64,000 nt of DNA from Actinoplanes sp. KI2 (GCF_025630775.1 NZ_JAOSZE010000013.1:147240-211239), one strand, 5' to 3'; shown: positions 16,665-24,722, numbered from the stretch's first letter. Translations and numbers: made by a program. Notes: generated by a model from the letters alone, not told the origin.

Positions 16665-17096
16665 TCACAGCGGCGGCCAATTGTCGTCCTCCTCGCCGGG
16701 TTTGCCGCCGGCGGCCACCCACCGGTAGCGGATCAATTCGTACCCGGTCAGCAGGCCGACCTCCCTGGCCGGCAGGGCGTGCCTCGGGCCGAACAAATTC
16801 TCCCGGACGGACGGCGGCAGGATGGTGTGCTCCACACGGCGGATCTCGCCCACCCGCCGCCACTCGCCGGCCAACTTCACCTGGATCATGTAGTAGCCGT
16901 CTTGCCCGCGGGACGCGTTCGGGCCCGACCATCGATCGGCCGGCGCGGTCCGCACTCCCTTGATCTTCGTCCAGGGCACGAACGACGAGCGTCCGAACAG
17001 GGGACGCAGCAGCAGCCCGTCGTCCTGGATACGCACCCGTGGCAGGGGTCGGCCGCGCCCGCTGAGCCCGAGCAGAATGAGTTCGTTAAGCAGCAC
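16665..17096 (-). CDS. Hypothetical protein, PH-domain-like, cargo of the inverted-repeat element
   Basis: About 143 aa. The preferred start is GTG 17096 (VLLNELILLG), with GGAGG about 13 nt upstream; the longer frame to 17237 has unlikely composition. RIQDDGLLLRPLFGRSSFVPWTKIKGV resembles bacterial PH-like proteins, and the rest is charged with no TM segment. It lies wholly inside the segment bounded by the 137-bp inverted repeats. Function unknown. Confidence 0.6.
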   Translation of the reverse strand: MLLNELILLGLSGRGRPLPRVRIQDDGLLLRPLFGRSSFVPWTKIKGVRTAPADRWSGPNASRGQDGYYMIQVKLAGEWRRVGEIRRVEHTILPPSVRENLFGPRHALPAREVGLLTGYELIRYRWVAAGGKPGEEDDNWPPL

Positions 17097-17271
17097 CCCG
17101 CCATCGTGCCTCCGGAACGGAAAGCGGTGGGGGCGGGACGGACGCCCGCGCTGACCTGCTTCGCCGTTGCGATCGCCGGGCAGAACCGGTGATCGCCAGC
17201 TGGATGCTGGCCTGCCTGACGCCCAGTACGCCGCCACGCAGCGACCACTCCCGATACCAGAGCCTTGTCAC

Positions 17272-17553
17272 TCAGACGGGCCGAAGCGCGGCATCCAAGT
17301 CGCCCAGCACCAGGGCGATAGCTCCCACGCCGCCCCAGGATGGATCCTGATCGCGGACGAGTGCCTCCAACTGCCCCACCAGGAACAGAATGCGGTCATC
17401 AACGGTCGACATCGCGCGCAGCGCCTCGCAGACCGCGCGGCAGCGTTCGAGGTCAGCCGGGTCGGCCCGGACCATGCAGTCGGCACACTGGCCGAACATC
17501 TCCGACAGCACGCTGACCGCGGAGCGAACGTCAGCCAGTTGATCGTCCACCAC
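17272..17553 (-). CDS. Small hypothetical protein, cargo of the inverted-repeat element
   Basis: 93 aa starting at GTG 17553 (GTG 17550 also possible). Predicted all-helical, acidic, with CADC (23-26) and two more Cys (C38, C42). No TM segment or recognised domain. The SD sequence is weak. It is the second cargo gene of the 16313-17744 element, upstream of the PH-like gene on the same strand with a gap of about 175 nt. Confidence 0.5.
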   Translation of the reverse strand: MVDDQLADVRSAVSVLSEMFGQCADCMVRADPADLERCRAVCEALRAMSTVDDRILFLVGQLEALVRDQDPSWGGVGAIALVLGDLDAALRPV

Positions 17554-17607
17554 GGATCCGAGGCTAGCTAACCGGGAAGCTCTTCTGCCGCTCTCGATCG
17601 CCAGCCT

Positions 17608-17744
17608 CGACCTTCCTGGTCACTCAGCCGCCGCACGCGTACGGGATCTGCCACCGCAACGGCCTGACCGCCGCGACGTCGCAACCACGGCAGGGCCAAC
17701 GGCGTGTCAGTCAACACCGTGAACGTTCGTGGTCACGGCACTAG
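17608..17744 (-). repeat. Right 137-bp inverted repeat (IS630-derived end)
   Basis: Reverse complement of 16313-16449 with 135 of 137 bases identical by eye. Read on the minus strand it encodes the same transposase start (VRRLSDQEGR) and then abruptly enters unrelated cargo DNA. The two copies define a 1432-bp unit between the RibD-like gene and the FKBP gene. Confidence 0.92.
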
Positions 17745-17760
17745 AAGGCCGAGCGGTGGG

Positions 17761-18537
17761 TCAGGACGCCGCCAGGACGTCGACGACGAACCGCAGCGCG
17801 CCGGCCGGTTGGCCGCCACCCGGGTTGTCGCCGTACGCCAGGTCGGCCGGGATGTCGAGCTGCACCCGGCTGCCCACCGGCACCCCGATCAGCCCCTTGT
17901 CCCAGCCCGGGATGACGCGGCCGGCCCCGATCGGGAAGCTGAACGCCTCCTTACGGCTCCAGGACGAGTCGAACTCCTTGCCGTCGGCGTAGGTGGCGCC
18001 GACGTAGTTCACGGTGACCGTCTGACCCGACTGGACCGGCGCGCCCTTGCCCTTGATGAGGGTCGTCGTCTTGAGCTCGGTGAGGGTGCCGGTGCCCGCG
18101 GTCACGGTCGGTTTCGTGCTCAGGGCGGGGTCGGCGCCCGGTGGCACCGGCGGGAACGCCGCGCTCGACGCGGTGGGGGCAGGGCTGGAGCCGGCTTCCG
18201 CGCTCGCGGTCGCGGCGCCCGGGCTCGGCGGCGACGACGACGAGTGACCGATCCACACGACCAGCCCGACGAGCAGCGCCACCACGACCGCCGCGACGCC
18301 GCCGACGGTCAATGCCTGGCGGCGCTTCTGCGCCGCCCGTGCGCGTGCCTTGGCCGCCTTGGCCTCGGCCCGCTTCTCGGCCTTCGTCTTGATCGGCTGC
18401 CCGCCGGCGCTCTTACGCGGCATCGGCTGCCCGCCGGCGCTCTTACGCGGCATTGGCTGCCCGCTCGCGCTCTTGCTCTGCGGAGCGGCGGCACGCTTGG
18501 CGGCGTCGCTGCTGCGACCCTCCACGGAATCGGACAC
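17761..18537 (-). CDS. Membrane-anchored FKBP-type peptidyl-prolyl cis-trans isomerase
   Basis: About 258 aa: a basic, repeat-containing N-terminus, one TM helix near residues 75-95 (VGGVAAVVVALLVGLVVWIG), a Ser/Ala/Pro linker, and a C-terminal FKBP domain (about 160-258) with VNYVGATYADGKEFDSS, VIPGWDKGLIGVPVGSR and LDIPADLAYGD. It should fold exported proteins on the outer face of the membrane. Start uncertain: GTG 18537 chosen, GTG 18555 upstream is in frame. Its stop lies 16 nt from the right inverted repeat of the adjacent element. Confidence 0.87.
   Translation of the reverse strand: MSDSVEGRSSDAAKRAAAPQSKSASGQPMPRKSAGGQPMPRKSAGGQPIKTKAEKRAEAKAAKARARAAQKRRQALTVGGVAAVVVALLVGLVVWIGHSSSSPPSPGAATASAEAGSSPAPTASSAAFPPVPPGADPALSTKPTVTAGTGTLTELKTTTLIKGKGAPVQSGQTVTVNYVGATYADGKEFDSSWSRKEAFSFPIGAGRVIPGWDKGLIGVPVGSRVQLDIPADLAYGDNPGGGQPAGALRFVVDVLAAS
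18392..18475. repeat. 30-bp tandem repeat in the FKBP gene
   Basis: Two exact 30-bp units (18392-18421, 18422-18451) and a degenerate third encode SAGGQPMPRK-type decapeptides in the cytosolic tail before the TM helix. They are basic and Pro-rich. Confidence 0.85.
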
Positions 18538-18614
18538 CGTACGACAATAAGGCACCCGGTCCGGAAGCAGCTCGGCCCGGCGCGTCGCCGCGCCGTCCCG
18601 GATAGCGTGGGAGC

Positions 18615-19196
18615 ATGAGCGACGGCGCGATGGTCGGATTCGGCGGAAAGCAGGCGTGGCTGGCGGTGGCCGGCGACGACCCGGTGGCGCTGATCGAGGC
18701 GCTCGGCCTGCGCGACCTCGGCCCGGTGCCGTGGCGCGAGGGCATCGACCTGGCGTACCTGACCGACGACCGAGTGGCGGTGACCCCGCCGCTGCCCGGC
18801 GCCCGCGACACCGACTGGATCCTGGCGACCGGCCGCCGGCTGCTGCTGCCGGCCGCGCCGGTCGACGTGATCGGCCTGTCCGCGGCTCTCGACACCGAGG
18901 TGCAGTTCTTCGCCACCCATCGGGTGACCGAGCTGCACCGCTGGCAGCGGGCCGTCGGCGGCGAGCTGGTCCGCGCCTTCGGCTATGTGGGCCAGACCGG
19001 CGAGGTCACCAGCTGGCACGGCGAGCCCGGCCCGGCCGAGCGGGACGCGGGCCTGCCGGCCGAGCTCGACGAGGACCAGACCATTCTGGTCGGCGAGAAG
19101 GACGTGCTCCGGGTGGCCGACGCCTGGAGCATCGACCCGACGGCGTTGACCGGGCGGCCCGCGCCCGGCCCGCTGCGGCTCGGCGCGACCGGCTAG
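18615..19196 (+). CDS. Conserved-looking hypothetical protein
   Basis: 193 aa, soluble, with many Trp and acidic residues; no TM segment or signal peptide. Segments VTPPLPGARDTDWILATGRRLLLP and EVQFFATHRVTELHRWQRAVGGELVRAFGYVG suggest an alpha/beta domain like those of uncharacterised actinobacterial proteins. Start ATG 18615. It converges on and overlaps by 4 nt the RibD-like gene at 19193. Divergent from the FKBP gene. No function assigned. Confidence 0.7.
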   Translation: MSDGAMVGFGGKQAWLAVAGDDPVALIEALGLRDLGPVPWREGIDLAYLTDDRVAVTPPLPGARDTDWILATGRRLLLPAAPVDVIGLSAALDTEVQFFATHRVTELHRWQRAVGGELVRAFGYVGQTGEVTSWHGEPGPAERDAGLPAELDEDQTILVGEKDVLRVADAWSIDPTALTGRPAPGPLRLGATG

Positions 19197-19813
19197 CGTC
19201 GGCGGACGGTATAAGCAAGGTGCGTCACCCGCGGCGACGACTCCGAACGGATCGGCTCCAGCGCGACCCGATCCGCGTCCACGCCGTCGAACAGGCGAAC
19301 TCCGGAGCCGAACAGCACCGGCGACAACGCGATCGAGAACTCGTCGACCAGGCCGGCGTTCACGTACTGCAGGATCGTCGCGCCGCCGCCCGCGATGCGC
19401 ACGTCGCGGTCGCCGGCGGCCGCCCGCGCCTGGTCGAGCGCGGCCTCGATGCCGTCGTTGACGAAGTGGAAGGTGGTCCCGCCCGGCCGTTCCCAGGGGT
19501 CACGCTTCTCATGCGTCACGACGAAGACCGGCGTGTGGAACGGCGCCTCCGCCGGCCATGCGTGCTCGCCGGCGTCGAACATGCGCTTGCCCATGACGCT
19601 CGCGCCGGTGCGCTCGAACGTCTCCCGCGCGATGTCGTTGTCGCGTCCTTCCTCACCGCCCTCGCCGAACTTCAGGTTCTCCCGGAAGAACCGCAGCGGG
19701 AAGACCCACGCCTGCAGCTCCCTCCACCGCTGTCCCATCAACTCCTCGGCGGACTCGGGCGCGATGAACCCGTCCAGTGACATCGACACGCTGAAGAACA
19801 CCTTCCCGGCCAT
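19193..19813 (-). CDS. Dihydrofolate reductase/RibD C-terminal-domain protein
   Basis: 206-aa RibD_C-type reductase, paralogous to 15672-16316: VFFSVSMSLDGFIAPE at the N-terminus, TTFHFVNDGIEAALDQARAA, RDVRIAGGGATILQYVNAGL, and a C-terminus ending VTHLAYTVRRR. Its ATG at 19813 overlaps the SRPBCC stop (ATGA). The ArsR-SRPBCC-RibD arrangement is common in actinobacteria and implies control by the ArsR regulator. Confidence 0.87.
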   Translation of the reverse strand: MAGKVFFSVSMSLDGFIAPESAEELMGQRWRELQAWVFPLRFFRENLKFGEGGEEGRDNDIARETFERTGASVMGKRMFDAGEHAWPAEAPFHTPVFVVTHEKRDPWERPGGTTFHFVNDGIEAALDQARAAAGDRDVRIAGGGATILQYVNAGLVDEFSIALSPVLFGSGVRLFDGVDADRVALEPIRSESSPRVTHLAYTVRRR

Positions 19814-20319
19814 CAGCGCTCGGCTCCCTTCCGTACGATCCCGGCGACGTAGGCCGCCAGGTTGCTCAGCGTCTGCTCGCCGCCCTCGATCGCGTGGTAT
19901 TTCTCCACGGCCTGGTCGCGCAGGTGCTTGGTGGGGAAGACCGTGCGCATCTCGATCCGGGTCGCGGTGCCGTGCGGCGCGAAGGCCAGGGTCGACTCGA
20001 AGGTGTTCGGGTTGTCGCGGAACTCGCCGTGCCGCAGCGCGATCCGCTCCGGCGGGACGATCTCGGTCCAGGTGATCCACTCGGGATAGTCCGTACCGTC
20101 CGGTCCGTGCATCACGAAGGCCCACTCACCGCCGACGCGGAACTCGAACGACCGCGTGGTGGTGCTGAACCCCGCCGGTCCCCACCACTGCGACAGGTGC
20201 CGAACCTCGGTGAACGCCTCGAACACCAGCTCCCGCGGCGCGTCGATGACCCGGGAGAGCACAATCTCCCGATCGGCCGTGGCCGGCCCCGCCCGCATTT
20301 CCCGCCCCGCCTCTGCCAT
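19813..20319 (-). CDS. SRPBCC (AHSA1-type) protein
   Basis: 168-aa START/Bet v1-like protein: REIVLSRVIDAPRELVFEAF, HLSQWWGPAGFSTTT, VGGEWAFVMHGPDG and the C-terminal helix are typical of AHSA1/YndB-like SRPBCC proteins that bind a hydrophobic ligand. ATG 20319 follows the ArsR stop after 3 nt. Ligand unknown. Confidence 0.9.
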   Translation of the reverse strand: MAEAGREMRAGPATADREIVLSRVIDAPRELVFEAFTEVRHLSQWWGPAGFSTTTRSFEFRVGGEWAFVMHGPDGTDYPEWITWTEIVPPERIALRHGEFRDNPNTFESTLAFAPHGTATRIEMRTVFPTKHLRDQAVEKYHAIEGGEQTLSNLAAYVAGIVRKGAER

Positions 20320-20322
20320 CGG

Positions 20323-20694
20323 TCATTCCTCCTGCCGTGTCTGCTTGAGGTCCTGCCGTGTCTGCTTGAGGTCCTGCACGTACGCATCCAGCCGGTCGAA
20401 GCTCTCGGCCCAGAACCGCTCGAACCCGCCGACCCACTCGTGGATCGGCCGCAGCCCGCGGGCGTCCAGGCCGTAGAGGCGCTGCTTGCCCGCCCCGCGA
20501 ACCCGCACCAGCCCCACCTCTCGGAGCACCCGCAGGTGCTTGGACGCCCCCGGCAGGCTCATCCCCAGCTCCTGAGCGAGGTCGGTCACCGGCCGCTCGC
20601 CCGCCCGCAACAGCGCCAGGATGTCCCGGCGCTGCGGCTCGGCGATCGCGTTGAACGCGTCCGACGTCGTCGCTGCTCGTGCCATGACCGCCAC
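20323..20694 (-). CDS. ArsR-family transcriptional regulator
   Basis: 123-aa winged-helix protein: FNAIAEPQRRDILALLRAGE, VTDLAQELGMSLPGASKHLRVLREVGLV (recognition helix) and the wing VRGAGKQRLYGL. No metal-binding CxC is visible, as in the SRPBCC-linked ArsR subgroup. Start GTG 20694 or ATG 20685. The last residues are duplicated by a 21-bp tandem repeat (QDLKQTR). It heads the operon with SRPBCC and RibD-like genes and probably represses itself through the palindrome at 20699-20716. Confidence 0.9.
   Translation of the reverse strand: MAVMARAATTSDAFNAIAEPQRRDILALLRAGERPVTDLAQELGMSLPGASKHLRVLREVGLVRVRGAGKQRLYGLDARGLRPIHEWVGGFERFWAESFDRLDAYVQDLKQTRQDLKQTRQEE
20331..20377. repeat. 21-bp tandem duplication at the ArsR C-terminus
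   Basis: Two exact 21-bp units (20331-20351, 20352-20372) plus 5 bp of a third encode the repeated heptad DLKQTRQ at the end of the regulator, keeping the frame. Confidence 0.9.
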
Positions 20695-20698
20695 AATA

Positions 20699-20716
20699 TT
20701 TTCCCATATGGGAAAA
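20699..20716. promoter_or_regulatory. 18-bp perfect palindrome, probable ArsR operator
   Basis: TTTTCCCATATGGGAAAA lies 5 nt upstream of the ArsR GTG and upstream of the divergent plus-strand gene. Symmetry and position fit an operator for the ArsR dimer controlling both directions. Confidence 0.75.
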
Positions 20717-20743
20717 CGTCAAGCCTGTGCTTTACTCGCAGAT

Positions 20744-21382
20744 GTGATAAAACGAGCCGGTTTGGCGGCCGGAGTGGCAATAGTGCTGGCCGGGACCGTC
20801 GGCGTGGCCGGCTCGCGGTGGTGGCACAACCGTCCGCCGTACGGTCCGGAGGCGCTGAGCGCCCGGGCCACGCTCCGGCTCGTGGACCAGGCAACCGCCG
20901 ACGCCGCGGTCAAGCCGGCCCCGGCGGTCGTAGCCAATGACGGCGACCAAATCTTCCTCGGCCAGGTCACCTGGAACCGGCCGCCGCGCCCCCAGAAGAA
21001 CGGCTCCTTCCGCATCGTCCTGCTCGACAAACGCCGCCACCTCACACCCGGCTACCTCGCCGTGACGTCACCCAAGCCCGACGCGGTGAGCTCAGGGTCG
21101 GACCACGCCCTGGACATAGCCCAGGAGCGCTACCCGTGGCTGCAAGGCGCCGGCGCACAGCCCGTCGACGGTTCGGGTTGGGTCTCCGGCGAGACCATCG
21201 ACGTCGAGTCGATGGACGCCGCACCGGTAACGTTCCAGGCCGTGCTCCGCCGAGCAGACCCGCAACGCCACCCGATGCTTCCCGTGGCCACCGCGCCCAC
21301 CCCGCTGGAAGACCTGCTGGTGGCCCTGATCTGCGTCGGCCCCGACGGCCAGGTCTACTGGGCCCAACGACTCCTGCACTGA
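20744..21382 (+). CDS. Membrane-anchored or secreted hypothetical protein
   Basis: About 212 aa from GTG 20744; an in-frame ATG at 20708 lies inside the palindrome and would add 12 residues. The N-terminus IKRAGLAAGVAIVLAGTVGVAG is a signal-anchor; the rest is extracytoplasmic with no recognised domain (DGDQIFLGQVTWNRPP, LDIAQERYPWLQGAGAQ). Neither start has a good SD. It is divergent from the ArsR gene and may be co-regulated. Confidence 0.6.
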   Translation: MIKRAGLAAGVAIVLAGTVGVAGSRWWHNRPPYGPEALSARATLRLVDQATADAAVKPAPAVVANDGDQIFLGQVTWNRPPRPQKNGSFRIVLLDKRRHLTPGYLAVTSPKPDAVSSGSDHALDIAQERYPWLQGAGAQPVDGSGWVSGETIDVESMDAAPVTFQAVLRRADPQRHPMLPVATAPTPLEDLLVALICVGPDGQVYWAQRLLH

Positions 21383-21465
21383 GCCGGCGAACCCCGCACC
21401 TGCGGATCACGTCCGGGGGCTTGGTCGGTCGGTCCGCTCAGCTTGCGGCCCGGCCCACCGAACAG

Positions 21466-22320
21466 ATGTTTATGGCCCGGCCGCTGCTGGCTGCGGTACT
21501 GATCGTCAAGGACGAGGCCGCGATGCTGCCCGCCTGCCTGGAGTCGCTCGCAGGCGTGGTCGACCAGATCCACGTGCACGACACGGGCTCCACCGACGCC
21601 ACACCGACGATCGCCGCCCGGTACGGCGCCACCGTCACCCAGGGCGACTGGCACAACGACTTCTCGGCCGCCCGCAACGAAGCACAGCAAGGCTGCGCGG
21701 CGACCTGGATCCTCGCCATCGACGCCGACCATCGGGCGACCGCCGACCCCGGCGCGCTGCGCCGTCTGCTGGCCGAGGTCACCGCTGACGCCCTGCTGGT
21801 GCAGGTCGACGGAGCGCATCACGCCGGTCCCCATACCCAGCTCGAGACCCGGCTGTACCGGCCGGACTCGCTGTCCTGGACCGGCCGGGTGCACGAGCGG
21901 CTGGTCGGGCCCGGCTCCTCGGCTCCGGACCAGGGCACCGTACCCCCGGCCACGCTGCGCCTACACCACCTCGGCCACGCCACGTACGCCGACCGGATCC
22001 GCCGCGCCGATCGCAACATCACCCTCGGCAAGCGCGCTCTCGACGAGCTCGCCGCCCAGGGACAAGCCGCCGACCGGCAGCAGATCGCCCGTACGCTGCT
22101 CGACCTGGGCCGTGACTGCATGGCGGCCGAGCAGCGCCAGCAGGCGGTCGACACGTTCGCCCTGCTGCGCGAGCTGTTCCCGGGCACACCGGAGTCGTCG
22201 CAGGCGAACGACGCGCTGACCCGCCTCACCGTCGGGATCAGCTACGACAGGTTCTGCCAGGTCCTGGTCGACCAGCTGCGAGCCGCGGGCGGGCCGCCAA
22301 GCAGCGCCCAAGAGTCCTGA
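21466..22320 (+). CDS. Family 2 glycosyltransferase with TPR-like C-terminus
   Basis: About 284 aa (ATG 21466 or 21472). LLAAVLIVKDEAAMLPACLES, VDQIHVHDTGSTDATPTIA and the DxD-like AIDADH mark a GT-A, GT2-type transferase (about 1-190). The tail (about 195-275) is helical and Ala-rich like the TPR-bearing GT2 proteins of actinobacteria. Acceptor and sugar are unknown. It stands alone, 83 nt after the previous gene. Confidence 0.85.
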   Translation: MFMARPLLAAVLIVKDEAAMLPACLESLAGVVDQIHVHDTGSTDATPTIAARYGATVTQGDWHNDFSAARNEAQQGCAATWILAIDADHRATADPGALRRLLAEVTADALLVQVDGAHHAGPHTQLETRLYRPDSLSWTGRVHERLVGPGSSAPDQGTVPPATLRLHHLGHATYADRIRRADRNITLGKRALDELAAQGQAADRQQIARTLLDLGRDCMAAEQRQQAVDTFALLRELFPGTPESSQANDALTRLTVGISYDRFCQVLVDQLRAAGGPPSSAQES

Positions 22321-22468
22321 CGCAGCGCCCGATCCGCACCGCCGGCGGTCACGATTCACCGCCAAAGCCACAACATTCCGTACGGCCGGGCGGCCACCTG
22401 CCCACGCCGGCAGCTCTCCCGTACGCGACATGAACCGTCCGTCGAGGCCTGCCTGTCACCCGCGGACG

Positions 22469-23011
22469 TCAGGCATTGTCAATGACACGCCACTTCTGCT
22501 CTTGGCCGCCGTTGCAGGTCCAGATGATGGCTTGCACTCCCGTGGCGGTGCTCCCGTTCGGGATGGCGAGGCACTTGTTGCTCGCGGGGTTCCTCAGCAC
22601 GAAGACGTTGGCGCTGCCGCCGGACTGGAGTTCCCACACCTGATCTTGGCTCGCGCTGTAGGTCCACTGGATGATCGGCTTCGTGGTCGAGCTGGCCCCG
22701 CTGCTGACCGTCAGCGCCGCCCAGTTCGCGGCGGCGTTGCGGAAGGCGTAGTTCGACCCGCTGATGTGCACCTTCAGCCAATCCTGACGTGCGTCGGTGT
22801 AGCCCCCGTTGGCCAAGCTCGAGGTGTCGTACGTCTGGATGACGCCGACCCCGTTCTGGTCCGTCCGGCCCTGCAATGCCAGCCCGCTCTTGATGTTGAC
22901 GATCCGATACCAGCCGTCACCCGCGACCGCGTGTGCCGGTGTGCCGGGGAGGAGCGCCACGGTGGTGGCGAGCGATGCCAGGACGGCAGCGACGATGCGT
23001 CGTGTGGACAT
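22469..23011 (-). CDS. Secreted ricin-type beta-trefoil lectin-domain protein
   Basis: 180 aa: signal peptide (about 1-28, cleavage after AHA), then a single RICIN/CBM13-like domain with WYRIVNIKSGLALQG, QDWLKV, IIQWTYSASQDQVWELQ, NKCLAIPNGST, and IIWTCNGGQEQKWRVI. The QxW repeats are visible (QDW, QVW, QKW). It probably binds carbohydrate outside the cell; no catalytic domain is attached. Confidence 0.88.
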   Translation of the reverse strand: MSTRRIVAAVLASLATTVALLPGTPAHAVAGDGWYRIVNIKSGLALQGRTDQNGVGVIQTYDTSSLANGGYTDARQDWLKVHISGSNYAFRNAAANWAALTVSSGASSTTKPIIQWTYSASQDQVWELQSGGSANVFVLRNPASNKCLAIPNGSTATGVQAIIWTCNGGQEQKWRVIDNA

Positions 23012-23110
23012 GGTGCACCCCGTTTCTTGTCGTTATCCACTTTGGATGGTCGCAGGGACGCCGGTCGCTCCACCACTACGCCGAGATGAACGATTGGCAG
23101 TTCGTCGAAC

Positions 23111-24013
23111 TCACCGAGGTCGATTGGCATCCGCTCCGGCGAGCGTGTCCTGGGCCAGTGCGTCGAAGGCCGTCGTCGCTTCCTGGTCCAGTTCGATCCG
23201 GGCGACCGCGACATTGTCGGCCAAGTGGGCGAGGTTGCGGGTGCCGGGGATCAGCAGCGTGGCCGGGCTGTGCCCGAGCAGCCAGGCGAGCCCGGCCTGG
23301 GCCGGGCTGATGCCGAGGCGCGCGGCGTGCGCGATGACCACCGGGTGGTCGGTAACGCTGGGCAGCCGGTCGAAGGCCGAGCCGAGCGGGAAGTACGGCA
23401 CCCAGGCGACGCCCCGCTCGGCGCACTCGGCCAGCACGTCCTCGTGGCCACGGGTCAGGACGTTGTACATGTTCTGCACGCAGACGATGCCGGCCGGAAG
23501 AGCCTGCCGCAGCTGCGTGCGGCTGACGTGGCTCAGGCCGATGCCGCCGATCTTGCCTTCGTCGCGCAGGGCGATCAGCTCGGCCAGCTGGCTGTCCAGG
23601 TCGACCACCTGGTCACCGGTGGCGATGATGCCTGGCGGCAGGTCGGCCCGGCGAAGATTGACCACCGCGAGGTGCTCGGTGTCCAGGGTGCGCAGGTTCG
23701 CCTCGACCGACGCCCGTAGCTGCGCCGGCTTCTGGGCGGTGACCAGTCGCTCGGTGGGATGGGTCACCGCGCCGACCTTGGTGACGATCCGCAGACTGTC
23801 GGCGTACGGATGCAAAGCGGTCCTGATCAGGTCGTTCGCCGTGCCGTAGAACTGCGCCGTGTCGATGTGGTCGACGCCGAGCTCGACCGCGCGGTGCAGA
23901 ACCTTGACGGCGTCCGCGGGGTCGGCGTGTTCCAGCTGCATGGCGCCGAAGCCCACCCGCAGAACATGACGATCGCCCAGCTTCCCGTACGCGTACGCAT
24001 GCGGCTTGGTCAT
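23111..24013 (-). CDS. Aldo/keto reductase
   Basis: 300-aa (beta/alpha)8 NADPH-dependent reductase. LRVGFGAMQL, VDHIDTAQFYGTANDLI (catalytic Asp and Tyr), VTKVGA (Lys) and LLIPGTRNLAHLADN (cofactor loop) are present; the usual catalytic His segment reads VVNLRRAD, so His is not obvious. Start ATG 24013 with GGAAGGGGA. It is divergent from a TetR gene across two palindromic boxes, so expression is probably TetR-controlled. Confidence 0.88.
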   Translation of the reverse strand: MTKPHAYAYGKLGDRHVLRVGFGAMQLEHADPADAVKVLHRAVELGVDHIDTAQFYGTANDLIRTALHPYADSLRIVTKVGAVTHPTERLVTAQKPAQLRASVEANLRTLDTEHLAVVNLRRADLPPGIIATGDQVVDLDSQLAELIALRDEGKIGGIGLSHVSRTQLRQALPAGIVCVQNMYNVLTRGHEDVLAECAERGVAWVPYFPLGSAFDRLPSVTDHPVVIAHAARLGISPAQAGLAWLLGHSPATLLIPGTRNLAHLADNVAVARIELDQEATTAFDALAQDTLAGADANRPR

Positions 24014-24041
24014 GGTCCCGTCCCCTTCCGATACGATGGCA

Positions 24042-24103
24042 CAAGCGGAACCGATTCCGTTTTTCTCGATCGACCGTAGCAGAAGCGGAATCGGTTCCGC
24101 TTG
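24042..24103. promoter_or_regulatory. Two palindromic operator boxes between the AKR and TetR genes
   Basis: Box 1 AAGCGGAACCGATTCCGTTT (24043-24062) and box 2 AAGCGGAATCGGTTCCGCTT (24083-24102) are near reverse complements and each nearly palindromic (CGGAA-N4-TTCCG). Their spacing of about 40 bp between centres and their place in the divergent intergenic region fit TetR dimers bound to two sites, with box 2 abutting the TetR start. Confidence 0.8.
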
Positions 24104-24107
24104 TGAG

Positions 24108-24689
24108 GTGATTACCGTTTCCGAGTCCGAGCGACGCCCCGGCGCGCGCAGCGACGCCCAACGCAACCGGCAGCGCATCATCGACGCCGCCACCCGCGCC
24201 TTCACCACCGGCCCGGATCCCGTCAAGATCGAAACCATCGCGCACGAGGCCGGAGTCGGCGTCGGCACGCTCTACCGCAACTTCCCGTCCCGCGAGGCCC
24301 TGGTCGAGGAGGTCTACCGCAGCGAGCTCACCCGCCTGTGCGCCATGGCCGAGCACCTGGTGGCCACCCACCCGCCGGTCGACGCCATGCGCGAATGGAT
24401 GCGCCGCTACCAGGACTTCGTCGCCACCAAACACGGCATGGCCGAAGCCCTGCGCGCCGTGATCGCCAGCGGTGCGATCGGATCCGGCCAGACCCGCGAA
24501 CGCCTCGACGCCGCCATCGCCACCATCCTCGAAGCCGGCCGAACCGACGGCAGCCTACGTGCCGACGTTCAACCGACCGACGTCTCCGCCAGCATGGCCG
24601 GCATCATGCTGACCGCCGCCGACGTCGACCAGGCCACCCGGATGCTGCAACTGCTCGTCGACGGCCTACTCGCCCGCGCCCCCTCCTGA
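24108..24689 (+). CDS. TetR-family transcriptional regulator
   Basis: About 193 aa. The N-terminal HTH is QRIIDAATRAFTTGPDPVKI then AHEAGVGVGTLYRNFPSREALVEEVY; the C-terminal ligand domain is helical. GTG 24108 is the most likely start; it immediately follows operator box 2, suggesting a leaderless or nearly leaderless transcript. It is probably an autorepressor and repressor of the aldo/keto reductase. A hairpin follows 15 nt after the stop. Confidence 0.88.
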   Translation: MITVSESERRPGARSDAQRNRQRIIDAATRAFTTGPDPVKIETIAHEAGVGVGTLYRNFPSREALVEEVYRSELTRLCAMAEHLVATHPPVDAMREWMRRYQDFVATKHGMAEALRAVIASGAIGSGQTRERLDAAIATILEAGRTDGSLRADVQPTDVSASMAGIMLTAADVDQATRMLQLLVDGLLARAPS

Positions 24690-24703
24690 GGAAACGCAGC
24701 CAC

Positions 24704-24722
24704 CGCCCCCGAAGCGGGGGCG
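24704..24722 (+). terminator. Hairpin terminator after the TetR gene
   Basis: CGCCCCCG (24704-24711) pairs with CGGGGGCG (24715-24722) around a 3-nt loop, 15 nt after the TetR stop. Confidence 0.7.
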
